A DNA stretch of 42,324 nucleotides from Bacteroidales bacterium (GTDB lineage Bacteria > Bacteroidota > Bacteroidia > Bacteroidales > UBA932): the NCBI GenBank assembly GCA_017445425.1, contig JAFSUF010000008.1, positions 1 through 42,324 on the forward strand. Direction: 5' to 3'. Made by a program: the position numbers and the translations under genes. The notes under the pieces were generated by a model. The model was not told where the DNA came from and made no database searches. It saw nothing but the letters and a program-made list of their open reading frames with translations. Positions 8,306 through 23,300 of this stretch are shown here, one piece after another (position 1 is the first letter of the stretch; every line of letters begins with the position of its first letter).

Positions 8306-11300
8306 AGCTCCTTATTCTGAACGGACCAAACCTGAATATGCTGGGGATCCGCGAACCCGACATATACGGCAGGGAGACATACGCTACTTTGATAATGAAG
8401 ATTAAGGATTATGCGCTGGAGCGCGGATTCGAGGCAGAATACTTCCAGTCGAATCACGAAGGGGCCCTTGTGGACAGGATACAGCAGGCCTTCTTTGACG
8501 GCATAGATGGCATTGTTTTCAACCCCGGAGCATATACACACACCAGCATAGCCCTGCTCGATGCCCTCAAGGCTGTCAAGATTCCTTGCGTAGAGGTACA
8601 CATCAGCGACGTCGCCACCCGCGAAGAGTTCCGCGGCACAAGTTATATCCGCCAGGCGTGCATAGCAACAATAATAGGCCGTGGAACAAACGGTTACCTA
8701 GAGGCTATTGATTTACTGCTTAAGCAATGAGCATCTGCCACATAGCAAAGAGTATCGCGCGCGGCAGGGTTACTGCCCCGCCGTCAAAGAGTTATGCCCA
8801 CCGGCTGCTGCTGGCGGCATTCCTGAGTGGCAAGCGCACAGTAATTGACAATATAGACCTTTCAAAAGATATCCTTGCAACAATCGGGTGCATACGGGCC
8901 CTTGGAGGTGAAGTAAACACTGAAGTAAACAAGGCTATTATATCTGGAAAAGAAGCTGATACCAATAGTGACCATCCGGGTGAAGTTCTGCCCTGCGCAG
9001 AGAGCGGCTCCACTTTGAGGTTTATGATTCCTGTCGCGCTGGCACTGCGGGGCTGCGCAGTTTTTACCGGCACCGCCAAACTGTTCTCACGGGGTATCGG
9101 AGAATATGAGAAGATCTTTGCATCTCAAGGCATCAACTATGAGATTGGAGAAGGATTCATAAAGGTCAGAGGGGAGTTAAGGAGCGGAACATTTACTATA
9201 GATGGGACTACCAGCAGTCAGTATATCACCGGATTACTATTTACATTACCGCTATTGAATGGCGAAAGCAAGATAATCATAACCCTGCCGGTCCAGAGCA
9301 GGCCATACATAGAGATAACACTTGATGTACTGCGCAATGCCGGGATAACCGCCGGATTCAACGGGAATGAATTGACGATTCCAGGAGGGCAGCACTATAA
9401 CCTGCCCGACTGCAGAGTAGAGGGAGACTGGTCAAATGCGGCATTCCTGGAGTTTTTCAACCACATAGGCGGAGATGTTACTGTGGAGGGATTGAATCCC
9501 GATTCGCTTCAAGGCGACAAGATTTATCGTCAGCATTTCAATAGTTTAGACAGTGGCTTCTGCACAATTGATATAGGTAACTGCATAGATTTGGGGCCGG
9601 TACTTTTCACAATGGCCGCAATTAAACACGGTGCCAGGTTTGTCAACACTGCCCGCCTCCGGATAAAGGAGAGCGACCGGATTGCAGATATAATATCGGA
9701 ACTTGAAAAGATAGGTAGCCATACCGTAACAGACAGCAATTCAGTAGTAATAGAGCCTGCACCACAAGCAACTCTTAAAGCACTTGAAGGTAGAGGAATC
9801 ACCTTTTCCAGCCATAACGACCACCGCCTGGCAATGAGCCTCACGGCACTTGCAAGCATTTTTGGCGGGAGTATCGAGGGGTGCGAAGCTGTGGCCAAGA
9901 GTTTTCCCCGGTTCTTTGAGCAGATTAAAGGATTAAACATCGGAGTATATCATGAATAAGGAGAGTAAGATATTGATTGTAGGACTGGGTATGATAGGCG
10001 CCTCATATGCAGAAAAACTGCACGGAAGCGGCTATTATGTGGGTGGGATATCGGCCCGCGAAAGTACTGTGGCAAAAGCCCTGCAAGAGAAGATAATCGA
10101 CTGTGGAACAATCAATGTAACAAAAGAGTTCGTAGGGCAGTTTGATATCGTAGTGTTCGCAGTCTATCCAAAACTGTTTATAAATTGGATCGCGCAGCAC
10201 CAGGATTGTTTCAGGAGCGGAGCGCTGATTACCGATGTTACAGGTGTAAAATGCTCCATAGTTTATAGTATCCAGAAAATGCTCCGCAGCGATGTAGAGT
10301 TCATCGCTGCCCACCCTATGGCCGGACGGGAACGTTCCGGTATAGACAACCGTTGTAGCAAAGTCTTTGAGGGCGCCAATTATATCGTTACTCCAACTGA
10401 AAAAAATTCGCAGGAAGCCATTGATACCGCCTGCGAACTGGGCCGGATCCTTGGCTTTGGCCGCATTTCTGTTATCTCACCAGAGGAGCACGACGAAATG
10501 ATTGCGTTCCTATCGCAACTTACCCACTGCATAGCGGTGAGCCTGATGTGCTGCAAAGACTCCGCCCACCTTGTTGACTATACCGGAGACTCATTCCGGG
10601 ACCTGACCCGCATAGCAAACATAAACGAGAATATGTGGCCGGAACTGTTCGCTTTGAACAAGACCCAGCTGCTGAATCAGATGAACCTTTTTGAAAAGGA
10701 ATTCGTCCGCCTCAAAGAGGCCATAGCAACCGACGATATAGAGACAGTTAAACAGATGATGATAACTTCTACCGAGAGAAGAAAATTATTTAACAAATAG
10801 ATATGAATCTGGAAATCAAGAGAGCTTTGCCATCTGCAGAGGAGATAAAAAAGATGTATCCCCTGCACGAAGGATTGGATAAAGTTAAGCAAGCCAACGA
10901 CCAGGCAATCAAAGATATAATTAGCGGCCGGAGCAACAAACTCCTGCTTATTATCGGACCCTGTTCTGCAGATCGCGAGGATGCGGTGCTGGATTATGTC
11001 TATCGGCTGAGGGAACTTCAGGAGAAGGTTAAGGATACCATTACCATAGTGCCCCGCATTTACACCAACAAACCCCGCACCACCGGAGAGGGCTATAAGG
11101 GGATGCTTCACCAGCCGGACCCTCACCGCCACGCCGATATGCTGGGCGGTCTTATCGCCATCCGCAGGCTGCATATGCGCGTCCTCTCTGAAACAGGCTT
11201 CTCAGGCGCCGACGAGATGCTCTACCCGGAGAACCACACATACCTCTCGGATATGCTCTCTTATGTTGCGGTAGGCGCCCGCAGTGTAGAAAGCCAGATT

Positions 11301-14300
11301 CACCGCCTCACCGCCAGCGGGCTTGACATACCGGTCGGGATGAAGAACCCCACCAGCGGAGATATGAACGTGATGCTGAACTCTATCCACGCCGCAATGC
11401 TGTCGCATACTTTCATCTACCGCGGCTGGGAGGTCACGAGCAAGGGCAATCCCCTCACCCACGCCATCCTGCGCGGCAGCGTAAGCAAAAACGGCCGCAA
11501 CATCCCCAACTATCACTATGAGGATATGATGCTGTTATGCGAGAAGTACGCACAGTCACAGCTGCCCAACAGAGCGCTTATCGTGGATACAAACCACTCC
11601 AATTCCGGTAAACAGTTTGAACAGCAGATCCGCATCGCCAAGGAGGTGATCCACTCTGCAAGCCATTCTGCCGACATAGGAGCGCTTCTGAAAGGGCTTA
11701 TGATCGAATCTTATCTTGAAGATGGCTGTCAGGGCGGTGACGGCGGCGTATATGGCAAATCTATCACTGACCCCTGCCTGGGCTGGGAAAAGACAGAAAG
11801 GCTCGTTTACGAGCTTGCGGAGATGCGATAAATGAATTCAGATTAAGCGTACAGCTTGCCCACAATCCAGAGCATCAGCCTGGTGGGAAGGATACGCACA
11901 AGGAAATTGATGGCCTTATAGTCGATACGTGGTGTGCAGGTGGCCGACATCTTCTTTTTACCCATCTGCTTGACTATTGCCTTGGCAATCTTTGATGCAG
12001 GCATACCGTTCTGCTCGTCGTGTTCCATACGACCCACCGACTTTTTGAGTGTCTCGTAATAAACACTGCCTGGGTCCTCTGACTCTCTGGTGACCTTGCG
12101 CGCGGCTGTAAAGCCGGTTTTGGTATCGCCGGGGAGGATGCTGCAACACTGAATTCCAAAGCCCTTAACCTCCAGCGAAAGCGCTTTGGTATAGATAAGG
12201 ACAGCCGCCTTGGCGCTGCTGTAGAATGTCTGGTAAGGAATCGGGACATTGGCAGCAACGCTGCTTATGGTGATGATGCGGCCAAAGTTCTGCGCCCGCA
12301 TGGATGGCAGCACTTCGCGTATAACGCGGTGCGCTCCAAAGAAGCAGGTTTCAAACTGATATTTCGCCTCATCTACGGTTGTCTGCTCCACAGCACCGGC
12401 AATGCCGTTACCGGCATTGCACACGACGGCGTCGATATGACCCTCTTTTGAGAGGATGGAAGAGACGACCTCCGATACGCTTGTCTGGCTGTTTACATCA
12501 AGCACGACAGGTATCAGATTATCACGGCCGGCACACTCTTCAGGGAGTGTACCTCGACGCGAGGCGGCGTACACCTTATACCCGGTGTCAGAAAGCATCC
12601 TCGCCGTTACCGCACCGATGCCCGACGACCCTCCGGTAAGGAGTACAACCGATACCGGCTTAACCATCTTAGATTATTTCGTATTTCTTGAATACCTTTT
12701 CTATCTTCTCCAGTGCAAATTCTACCTGCGCCTGCGTATGGGTGGCCATCAGTGAGAAACGTATCAACGTATCCTCGCTGGGAACTGCGGGAGAAACCAC
12801 CGGATTGACAAAAAGGCCCTCCTGGAACAAATCCCTCGTTACGCAGAAAGTCTTTTCGTTATCACGGATGTAAAGCGGGATAATAGGGGTCGAAGTGTTT
12901 CCTATCTCACATCCCATGTTGCGGAAGCCCTCGATTGCGAACCTGGTAATATCCCAAAGGTGTGCGATACGCTCCGGCTCCTTTTCCATGATATCCAAGC
13001 TTGCATTGACTGCACCGATGGCGGCGGGGGTTGCGCTGGCACTGAATATATATGAACGGGCCGTATGGCGGATATAGTTTGCAACGACCTTGTCCGTTGC
13101 AATAAAACCTCCCAGGGATGCAAAACTCTTGCTGAAGGTCGCCATGATCAGGTCAATGTCTTTCGTTACGCCCTGCGCCCAGCAAACGCCCTGGCCCTGG
13201 GGACCGAATACCCCGATACCATGGGCTTCATCGACCATGATGGCAGCGCGGTATTTTTCTGCAAGGGCAACCATTTCGCGCAGCGGAGCCACATCTCCCT
13301 CCATGGAGAAGACCCCATCTACCACAATCAGCTTCACGGCGTCGCTCTCGCATTTGCGAAGCTTGGACTCAAGCGAAGACATGTCATTGTGACGGAACTT
13401 CAGATATGTGGCCGGCGAGAGGCGGCGGCCCTCTATGATGGAGGCGTGGTCGCGCTCGTCGAGCAATACGTAGTCGTGACGGTCACAAAGGCAGTAAACC
13501 ACACCCAGATTGACCTGGAAACCTGTGGAGAATATGATAGCGTCCTCCTTGCCCACGAATTTTGCAAGACGGGCCTCGGTCTGCTCATGGATATCGAGAG
13601 AACCGTTAAGGAAACGCGACCCGGCACAACCGGTGCCATATTTTTTAACAGCCTTTATGGCTGCCTCTTTCACCCTAGGATCGTTGGTAAGGCCCAGGTA
13701 GCTGTTTGAGCCGAACATAAGGACCTTCTTCCCATCGATATACACTTCATCTCCCTGTTCACTGCAAATAGCACGATGGTAAGGATAAATACCCATCTCC
13801 TTAAGTTGCTGAGGAAGGGTAAACTGAGATAATTTTTCCTGTAATAACTTCATATAATGATGTTTTCACAAACGCATCACGCATCCGGCGCGACGCTACA
13901 AACGGCAAATATATGAAAATATATCCGAAATATCAACTACCGCCTTCAGACTCCCCTTGAGAAAGCTTCGAGCACCTCCTCTGTAAGGCCGGTGGCGGAG
14001 AAGCCGCCGTCGTGATAGAGATTCTGCATCGTAACCTTGCGGGTAAGGTCGCTGAACAAGCTCACGACGTAATCTGCGCAATCCTCTGCAGAAGCATTGC
14101 CAAGCGGAGAGAAGCGGTCGGCATAACGGTACATTTCAGACATTCCGGCCACACCTTCGCCTGCAGTGGTCAGGGTTGGCGATTGAGATACGGTATTGAC
14201 CCGCACGCCGCATTTGCGTGCGAATTTAAGGCCGAAATTGCGCGCCACCGACTCCAGCATAGCCTTGGCGTCCGCCATGTCTCCATATCCGGGAAACGCC

Positions 14301-17300
14301 CGTTCGCCAGCGATATAGGTAAGTGCAACAATAGATCCTCCTCTCGCCATCACATCCCTGTTATATAGCACGTTCATCACCTTGTGGAAGGAGATTGCAG
14401 AGATATCCAGCGTCTTCTGGAAAAAGGTATAATTGGTATCTTCGTAAGGGATACTTTTGCGGATATTGGGTGACATCCCTATACTGTGCAGCACAAAATC
14501 TATCTTTCCGCCAAAATACTCCGTCGATTCATCTACCAGCCTGGCAAGATCATCCATATTGGTGGCGTCTGCCGCAACCACCTTTGCAGAACATGCCTCT
14601 GCCAGCGACTGGATCTGCCCCAGACGGAGCGATACGGGGGTATTTGTTAAAACTATCGAGGCGCCCTCCTCGTGAGCGCGCTGCGCTACTTTCCAGGCAA
14701 TGGAGCGATCATTGAGAGCACCGAAAATGATACCTTTTTTGTTATTAAGTAACCCGTACATATCTAATCACTTGTTTTCCTTATCAACCAGCATGAATGT
14801 AAGTTTGCCCCGGCTGCACATCTCCCCCTCCACGGTGGCGACAGCTTCCGCCACAAAGACGCTCCCATGACTGGAAGCCATCCTTGCCTTCACCGACACG
14901 GTATCGCCAGGTAACACCAACCTCTTAAAGCGGACGCCGTCGATTCCGGCATATAGCGGAATGGAACGGCTCATACGATCTGCCATCAGCAGGGCAGCCC
15001 CCTGCGCCATAATCTCGCAGAGGATCACTCCTGGGACGACCGGCTTCCCTGGGAAATGTCCTTGAAGGAAAAACTCGTCGCCACGCACCTTATAGCTTGA
15101 AATTACCTCCTCCCCGACCATTTCAGACTCATCAAGCAAAAGCATCGGTTCACGATGCGGCAATATCTTCTTCAACTCTTCACGATTCATATCTGTCGGT
15201 TTTTTACGTTGCAAAAATATCAAGAATATTGTAAATTTGTAACCAGGTTAAAAATACGAAAATGCAACTTGAAGGAAGAAGAAAAAGTTCTAATGTAGAG
15301 GACCGGCGCAGTAACGGCGCACTGGTAGGCGGAGGCCTCGGTCTCGGAGGTATTATTATCGTCGGCCTTATCCTTCTGCTCACCGGGCAGGATCCGGCCC
15401 AAATATTAAGCTATGTTGACGACGGCACCACCCAGACAGGTGAATATGTAGAGAGCGAACAGGACCGCGAACTGTTTGACTTTGCCTCCACCATTCTGGC
15501 CGGGACAGAAGATGTGTGGACAGATATTTTCAGAAAGAACGGCCTTACCTATACCCCGCCCAAGCTGGTGATTTTCAACGGAAGTGTACAGTCCGGCTGC
15601 GGTGGGGCGACCTCCCAGTCAGGACCTTTCTACTGCAGTGCAGACCAGTCGGTATATCTTGACCTGTCATTTTTTAAATCCATGAAACAGCAACTTGGTG
15701 CAGATGGTGATTTCGCCTGGGCTTATGTCATTGCCCACGAAGTGGGACACCATGTGCAATATCTGCTGGGCACTTTAGACCAGGTTAACCAGAAGCGGCA
15801 GCGCAGCAGCGAGAAGGAGGCCAACCAGCTCACCGTCCGCCTTGAGCTTCAAGCCGATTTCTATGCCGGCATCTGGGCATATCACGACAACAAGAACTTC
15901 AACTCGCTTGAAGCCGGCGACCTGGAAGAGGGCCTGAACTGCGCATCAAAGATTGGCGACGATTACCTGCAGAAGCAGGCCTATGGGCGCACAGTGCCGG
16001 ACTCTTTTACCCACGGCACGTCAGAACAGCGCTCCCGCTGGCTCAAGAAAGGGTTCACCACCGGCAATCCCGCCTTGGGGGACACCTTCTCGCCCAAGTA
16101 TTCTGAGCTTTAACATATCTAAAACATAATGCAAAGAGGCAACCGGAAGGTTGCCTCTTTGCATTTGAACGCACACACGCGAGCCCTGTGCAGGCGCGGG
16201 TACTTAAAGCGACATATCCTCTACTTCTGCATCGGCTGCATTTTTCTTGACGGACTCGATGCCCTTCTCCATAGCCGTTGCGCTTGAGTACATCTCACTG
16301 GTACCGATAACCTGTCCGTTAGAGGCCTTCAGGTTGAAATAAGGCTGGCCGTTCTTTGCCACCAGGCGTTCAAAACGCTCCTCTATGGGACCGTTTTTCT
16401 TAACAGACTCAACACCTTCAAGGCAGGATTTCTTTGACTTGTAGCCCTGGCTTGCAAGGATTACGCGGCCGTTGGCAGCCTTAAGGACAAACTGAGGATC
16501 GCCATTTTTGCGAAGTGTAATTACAAATTTACCCATATTTGTGTTGTTTATTAGAAAAATACTTGCTTTACAAAGTTAATAAACAATTATTTAATTAACA
16601 ACAAGGCAAAAATCCAAATCCCTGGAGAGTTTCTCCCTGTCCAGATTCTGTCCGATAAAAACTATCTTCTGCATGCGGTCGCCCACATTGGGGTCCCAGT
16701 CGTGCATGAAATTCGGATCCTGCGCAGCTATCCGCTCCAGATCCTCCTTAGGTGCGGTAGCGTACCAGTATCCGGCCTCGGAAAGCTTTTTCTGCTGCCC
16801 TGCACTTTCAAACAGATATGACATATCGTTATCGTCCTTGAACCAACATATACCCTTGGCGCGAATGATGTTGGGGGTAAAGTTGCGGGCGATAAAATAG
16901 TCGAAACGGTTCATATCGAAAGGGAAACGGCGGTAATACACAAAGGTACCGATGTTGTATTCGTCGCTCTCCCCCTCCTGCTCATTTTCAATATCCTCTC
17001 CACCCTCCAGCTCACGCACCCACGCAGGTGAAGTGGCAGCCTTCTCAAAATCGAACATGCGGGTAAACAGCAGCTTGTCCAGATCGACGTCAGCATAGTC
17101 GCACTCTATTATCTCAGCGGCAGGCTGGATTGCCCGCACGATAGCTTTCACACGGCCGAGTTCGGTAGGGGTAAGGTCACCGGCCTTGTTGAGCAAGATT
17201 ATGTTGCAGAACTCAATCTGCTGGATAATCAGGTTTTCTATATCATCTTCCTCAATATTGTCGCGCTGCAGGGCCGCGCCGCAACCGAATTCCTCTTTGA

Positions 17301-20300
17301 GACGGAGCGCATCCACGACAGAAACGATGCTGTCAAGATAGCAACTTCCGGCGAGGTTGAATTGCGGGGCAAGTGATGGGATCGAGCAGATTGTCTGGGC
17401 GATTGGAGCCGGCTCGCAGATGCCGCTGGCCTCTATCACGATATAATCAAACTGCTGCTGGTTAACCAGGGAAGCGATCTGTTCAACAAGGTCCATCTTA
17501 AGTGTGCAACAGATGCAGCCGTTCTGCAGGGCAACCAGGCTTTCGTCCTTGGTCCCGACTATCCCGCCCTTTGCAATAAGGTCGGCGTCTATGTTGACCT
17601 CGCCGATGTCATTTACAATAACGGCAAAACTTATCCCTTTTCGATTTGTCAATATCCGGTTTACGAGAGTGGTCTTGCCACTGCCCAGATAGCCGGTAAG
17701 AAGCAGTATGGGGGTGTTTTTCATCGATTTGATTTTTAGCGATGCGAATTTAGCAATTATTTCATTTTCATAAACGCCCAAATTTCAGGCAGAACTCCGG
17801 CAATTTCCGTTTTGAGGGCTTTCTGCACCCTACTTTTGCAGCAGAAAAAACAATGCTCAGCACATGAAAACGACATTGAAAATTTTACTTGCGGCCGCCA
17901 CCCTGCTGATTGGCTCCTGCGCCCCGGCAATGGCGCGTGACGGAGTAAGCCGCTGGTGCGTATCCACAAACATCCCTACCTGGTTACTGTTGGGCACCGC
18001 AAACGCAGAACTGCATCTGGCTACCGGCAATCACTGGAGTGTCCATGCCGGAATCAAATATAACCCTTTTACGTACGCGGGCGGAACGCCGGATCAGTTA
18101 CATATAAGAGAACTGACCCCGTCGGCAGGTGTCAGGTATTGGGCAGATTCTGTTTGGCAAGGATGGTGGGCCGGGACCGGAATAATAGTAAGTGAATATA
18201 GTCTGGCCCTCCCCTTCTGCGGGCTATACTCAGAAGGCAATCTTGCCGGGGCGAAATTGGTCTCCGGATACGATTTCGCATTATCAGAGCGGCTGTCGCT
18301 ATCGCTCGGGGCAGGTGTCGCGGCAGCCTTACACCGGACCTCTTATTATGAAGGACCGGTTTGCGGAAGGCTCAAAGACAAGCGGAAGGGAGTTACCGTC
18401 TTCCCTTCTGACATTATAGTATCAATGAGGATAAAACTGTAATGATGTCGCGAATAGTTCTATTTGCCACGATAGTGGTATCCCTGCTCTGCTCGTGCGT
18501 CAAGGAAGACAGGAGCAAGTGCCCGTGTTATCTCCATGTGGACCTGAGCCATATTGACATAAACCTTATCAGCAAGGTTGATATAATGACCGGCAGCATC
18601 TCCGGCAAAGCCCGGTGGACGGCAGTACCGCAATCTGCAATCGGGGACACCCTCTTGCTGCAGGTGGATAGAGATGAGATTGACTTCTGCGCCTGGGGCA
18701 ACCTGAAAGAATCTGTCATCCTGGGCGACAGCCGCACTATAGTAACAAATGAGAGACCCGACAGCCTGTGGAGCGACTACCGCCGGCTGGCCACACGTTG
18801 CGAAGATATGTACGTGACTGTAGAACCCCTCAGGCAGCATATCCCTTTAACAATTTTCGTACGCGGGATGCTGCAGGGCATATCTGAAGTAAAGCCTGTC
18901 GTAACCCGGGTGAGCCGCAGCTTTGACTTCTACGGCCGTGCCACATCCCAGACAGGCAGTATATACCCGGCCGTAGTGGCAACTCCTGCACAAAGCGGGG
19001 GATATTACCAGTTCAAAGCCTTGATGATGACCCAGCCAAACGCTGCAGACGCTATCCTGGAATTATATTTCAAGAGTGACGGTAACGCTATGATGATCAG
19101 CTATCCGTTAGGGGAACAACTGTATATGAATGGCGAAAATATCTCCCTGACAAACCAGAATCCAGTTATAGTCGACCTCGTAATGGGAGGAGGCAGCATA
19201 TTCCTGACCCTGAATGTTTCCGACTGGACCATCCACAAGACTATAGAGATAACATATTAAAGTGGGCTGTTTTAACACAACATTATAAACCATTAAAAAA
19301 ACAAAACGATGAAAAGAAACATTATGTTATTTGCGCTTGCGATGGGGGTTGTTATGACCTCGTGCGGCAAGATTGATCAGCAGCAAGCCAGTGAGAAAGA
19401 GAAAGAAGTGGTCGTTAACTTTTCAATCGGGTATGCCACAAAAGCAACCGACGGCGACGGCATCGACGATGACAACATCAAGACTGCCTATGTGTTCGCC
19501 TTTGACGGGGACCGCCTGGACGGATCGGCATATGTAACTTCCAACACCGGCTCTATCAGCGTTACACCGGGGTTACGCCATTTTATCGCGGTAATTAACC
19601 CTAACAGCGAATTCACCTTCACGGATATAACTACCCCGGCAGCATTCTGGGCGGTAGTGTCAAACCTGAAAGACGAAGGACTTGACGAAATGGTAATGAT
19701 TGGGGAGAATCACGCAACCATCTCATCAACGACCACCAGCGTTCCAATCCCTGCCACCAGGCTTGTCAGCAAAATCAGCGTAAGTTCACTCAAATTTGAA
19801 CTTACCGGAGCCCTGGAAGGCAAAACCGTAAGCAATGTTGCGATGTATATCAAGAATTACCCTACGACGATGGCTTATAACGGAACACCTGGCACCAGCT
19901 ACTCTTCCGGCCTGTACCCTTTGAATCACGAAAGTTTTGAAGTATATGACTATCTGGGAGATGTAACCAGTGGCTCTGATGTCATCCAAAACCACCACTT
20001 CTTCTGCTACGAGAGGACCACACAGGTGAGCACAAGCGGCAAGAACGCTATCCGCCTCTGCATAAAGGGGGACATAAACGGCAAGACCTATTACTGGTCC
20101 ATCCCGGTAAACAACGGCAGCACATGGAACACATCTGCATTTGTAGGGGTCTATGACAAGCATTACGGCGTAAAGAGGAACCATTCATATTCCTACGATA
20201 TTACAATCACCCGCCCTGGAATTCCGGACGACGGTTCCGAGCCTGACCCCAACGACCCTGACGACAATGATGACGACAATCTGGAGGATGACAAGGACAT

Positions 20301-23300
20301 CACCACACAGAATTTGACATTCACTCTATCAGTAAAGGATTTCGTAGAAGTAGAAGGCCAGAATGTCAGCTTCTGATTATCTCCACACAACTGTTCTCTT
20401 TATTCTTTAAGACCGGCTGCGAGGCTGGTCTTATTTTTTACAGTATAGTTCAAATTGTAAAAGTGTGACGAAATTTTTAGTTTTGTGACGAATTTCGGCT
20501 GGACGGCCAATTTGACAACCCGACGAAATGACCAAACAGACAACCCAGAAATCTCTGCCGCATACTTTCAAGAAGTTCACCACACAAGTGGTTTACTTTT
20601 TGGTGATACCGTTTTTCCTTCTGGCTTTTGCAGCGCTCTATATCCCGTTCCATATAGACTTGTTACTGGACACCGAAACCACCAGAGCCTCTTACTCTTT
20701 CAACATCTCTATGATGATGTGCATAGTACTGGTGGTAATGGTGATCTCCAGAGTTGTACTGTATGTAACCCGCGCAATCAACCATATGTCCCTTAATCTC
20801 TATCGTATCTGGTGCGTGATGGAGATTCTGGTATCTACTTTCTTTGTGGCGCTCTACGTCTCCCTTATTGGACATTTCGAGATGCAGTATCTTGAGATAT
20901 TGGTGAGGACTGCGGCCTATATGTTCCTGACGCTTTTGATACCTTATCTTTTCATGGATTTGGCGTACAGGCTTGCTGCAGTGAAGAGCATCGACCCCGC
21001 TACAGTTGCCAATGACTCCAGGATTCATTTCTACGACAGCCGGCACAATCTGAAGTTTGTAGTTGCTGCCGACCATATTCTATATATAAAGGCCGACGAG
21101 AACTACATCACCATTCACTATACGGAGGCCGAGAAGAACAAAACCTACGAGATGCGCTCCTCGATGAAGAGCATAGAAGATATCTGCGCCGCCAACGGCA
21201 TCCTGCGCTGCCATCGGTCATACTTCATAAATCCAATGCACATCAAGGCATTGCGCAAGGATAAGGAGAACCTGATTGTAGCAGAACTCGACATTACCGA
21301 GGGGATACTTATCCCCGTCAGCAAGACTTATTACGAAGATCTGGTAAAGGTACTATAGGGTCTCAATCGCCCGGTCTATACGGCGCAAAGTCTCGTCGCG
21401 ACCGATAAACTCACAAATAGAGAAGATGTCCGGCCCCTGCCCTATCCCCATTATGGCGATGCGCAGGCAGTTCATTATCTTGCCCATCGGGAGCTGGCCT
21501 GCCTCAATCCACTCACGCACCAGACGCTCAGCGCTCTCCTTCTCAAACACCTCCAGATCGGCAATAATATCGCGAAGGTCACGCATGTAGGCAACATTCT
21601 CCTCTTTCCAGAACTTTGCAACGCTCTTCTCATCATAGATTTCAGGCGCGCGGAACATATAGATGGTCAGATCCAGAAGGTCTTTGGGGAATGTAGCGCG
21701 CTCCTTAATGATGGCAACGGCATCAGAAGCACGGTCGGCCGTGGTCTCAATACCCACCGCGGAGAGCTGCGGCAAAAGAAGCGTAGCCAGAAAATCGTCG
21801 CTTGCAGAGCGCATATACTGAGCGTTGAACCACTTTGCCTTATCCGGGCTGAAGCGGGCGCCACTTTTGCTCACCTTATCCAGCGAGAACTGTTCGCAGA
21901 GCTCCTCCATACTGAATATCTCCTGCTCGGTGCCGGGATTCCAGCCAAGCAGTGCCAGCATATTAACGAATGCTCCGGGAAGATAACCGCTCTCGCGGTA
22001 GCCCATGGAGACCTCACCGTCCGGAGCATGCCACTCCAGCGGAAACACCGGGAATCCAAACTTGTCACCGTCCCTTTTACTGAGTTTGCCCTGGCCCGGA
22101 GGTTTGAGCAACAACGGCAGGTGCGCGAACAGCGGCTGGCTGTCGGTCCATCCGAATGCCCGGTACAGCAAAAAGTGAAGCGGCAGCGACGGCAGCCACT
22201 CCTCACCGCGTATCACATGGCTGATCTCCATCAGATGGTCATCCACGATATTTGCAAGATGGTAGGTCGGCAGGGCGTCGGCGCTCTTATAGAGGACCTT
22301 GTCGTCCAGGGTCGAGGTGTTGATTGTGATATGGCCGCGGATTATATCGTCCATCTCCACATCCTCGTTCTCCGGCATCTTGAAACGGATGACCCACTGG
22401 TCACCGGCGTCTATACGGCGTTTAACCTCCTCTGCGGGGAGAGAAAGGGAGTTGCAGAGAGAGCCACGGCTCTTTGCATCATAAGAGAAAGTCTCACCTT
22501 TGCTCTCGCATGCCGTCCGGAGTGCAGACAGTTCTTCAGCAGAATCAAATGCATAATACGCATTGCCGCTCTCAACCAGTTGCATGGCATATTTGAGATA
22601 TATGTCACGCCGTTCGCTCTGGCGATACGGAGCATGCTGGCCGCCGACACCTACACCTTCATCTACCTTTATGCCACACCATTGAAGCGCTTCAATGATA
22701 TACTCCTCTGCTCCGGGTACAAAACGCTGGCTGTCGGTGTCCTCTATCCTGAGGATAAAATCGCCGCCATTATGACGTGCAAACAGGTAGTTATAAAGGG
22801 CGGTACGTACACCGCCAATGTGGAGAGCGCCTGTGGGGCTGGGTGCAAAACGGACTCTGACTTTTCTCATGATATTTAAACAAAAACAGCCGCCCCTTGA
22901 AGGGCAGCTGGGGTTTTGTAGTCGATAGGAGAATCGAACTCCTATTTAGAGATTGAGAATCTCTTGTCCTAACCGTTAGACGAATCGACCGGATAGTTGC
23001 GTTTGGATTGCAAATGTATCACTTTTTTTTGAAACTGCAAAAAATACTAATTTCGCACTATGAGAAATATTTTGATGATATATACCGGCGGCACTATCGG
23101 CATGGTAAGAAACGCCGCAACGCTCGCCCTGGAAAGCTGTGATTTTGAGAACCTTGCAGCCAACATACCGGAGATGAAGCATTGCGGAGCAGATATTGAC
23201 ACCGTCACGTTTGAGCATCCGATAGATTCTTCTGATATGACTCCACGCCATTGGGCCGACATGGTGCATATCATTGCCGACAATTACAACAATTACGACG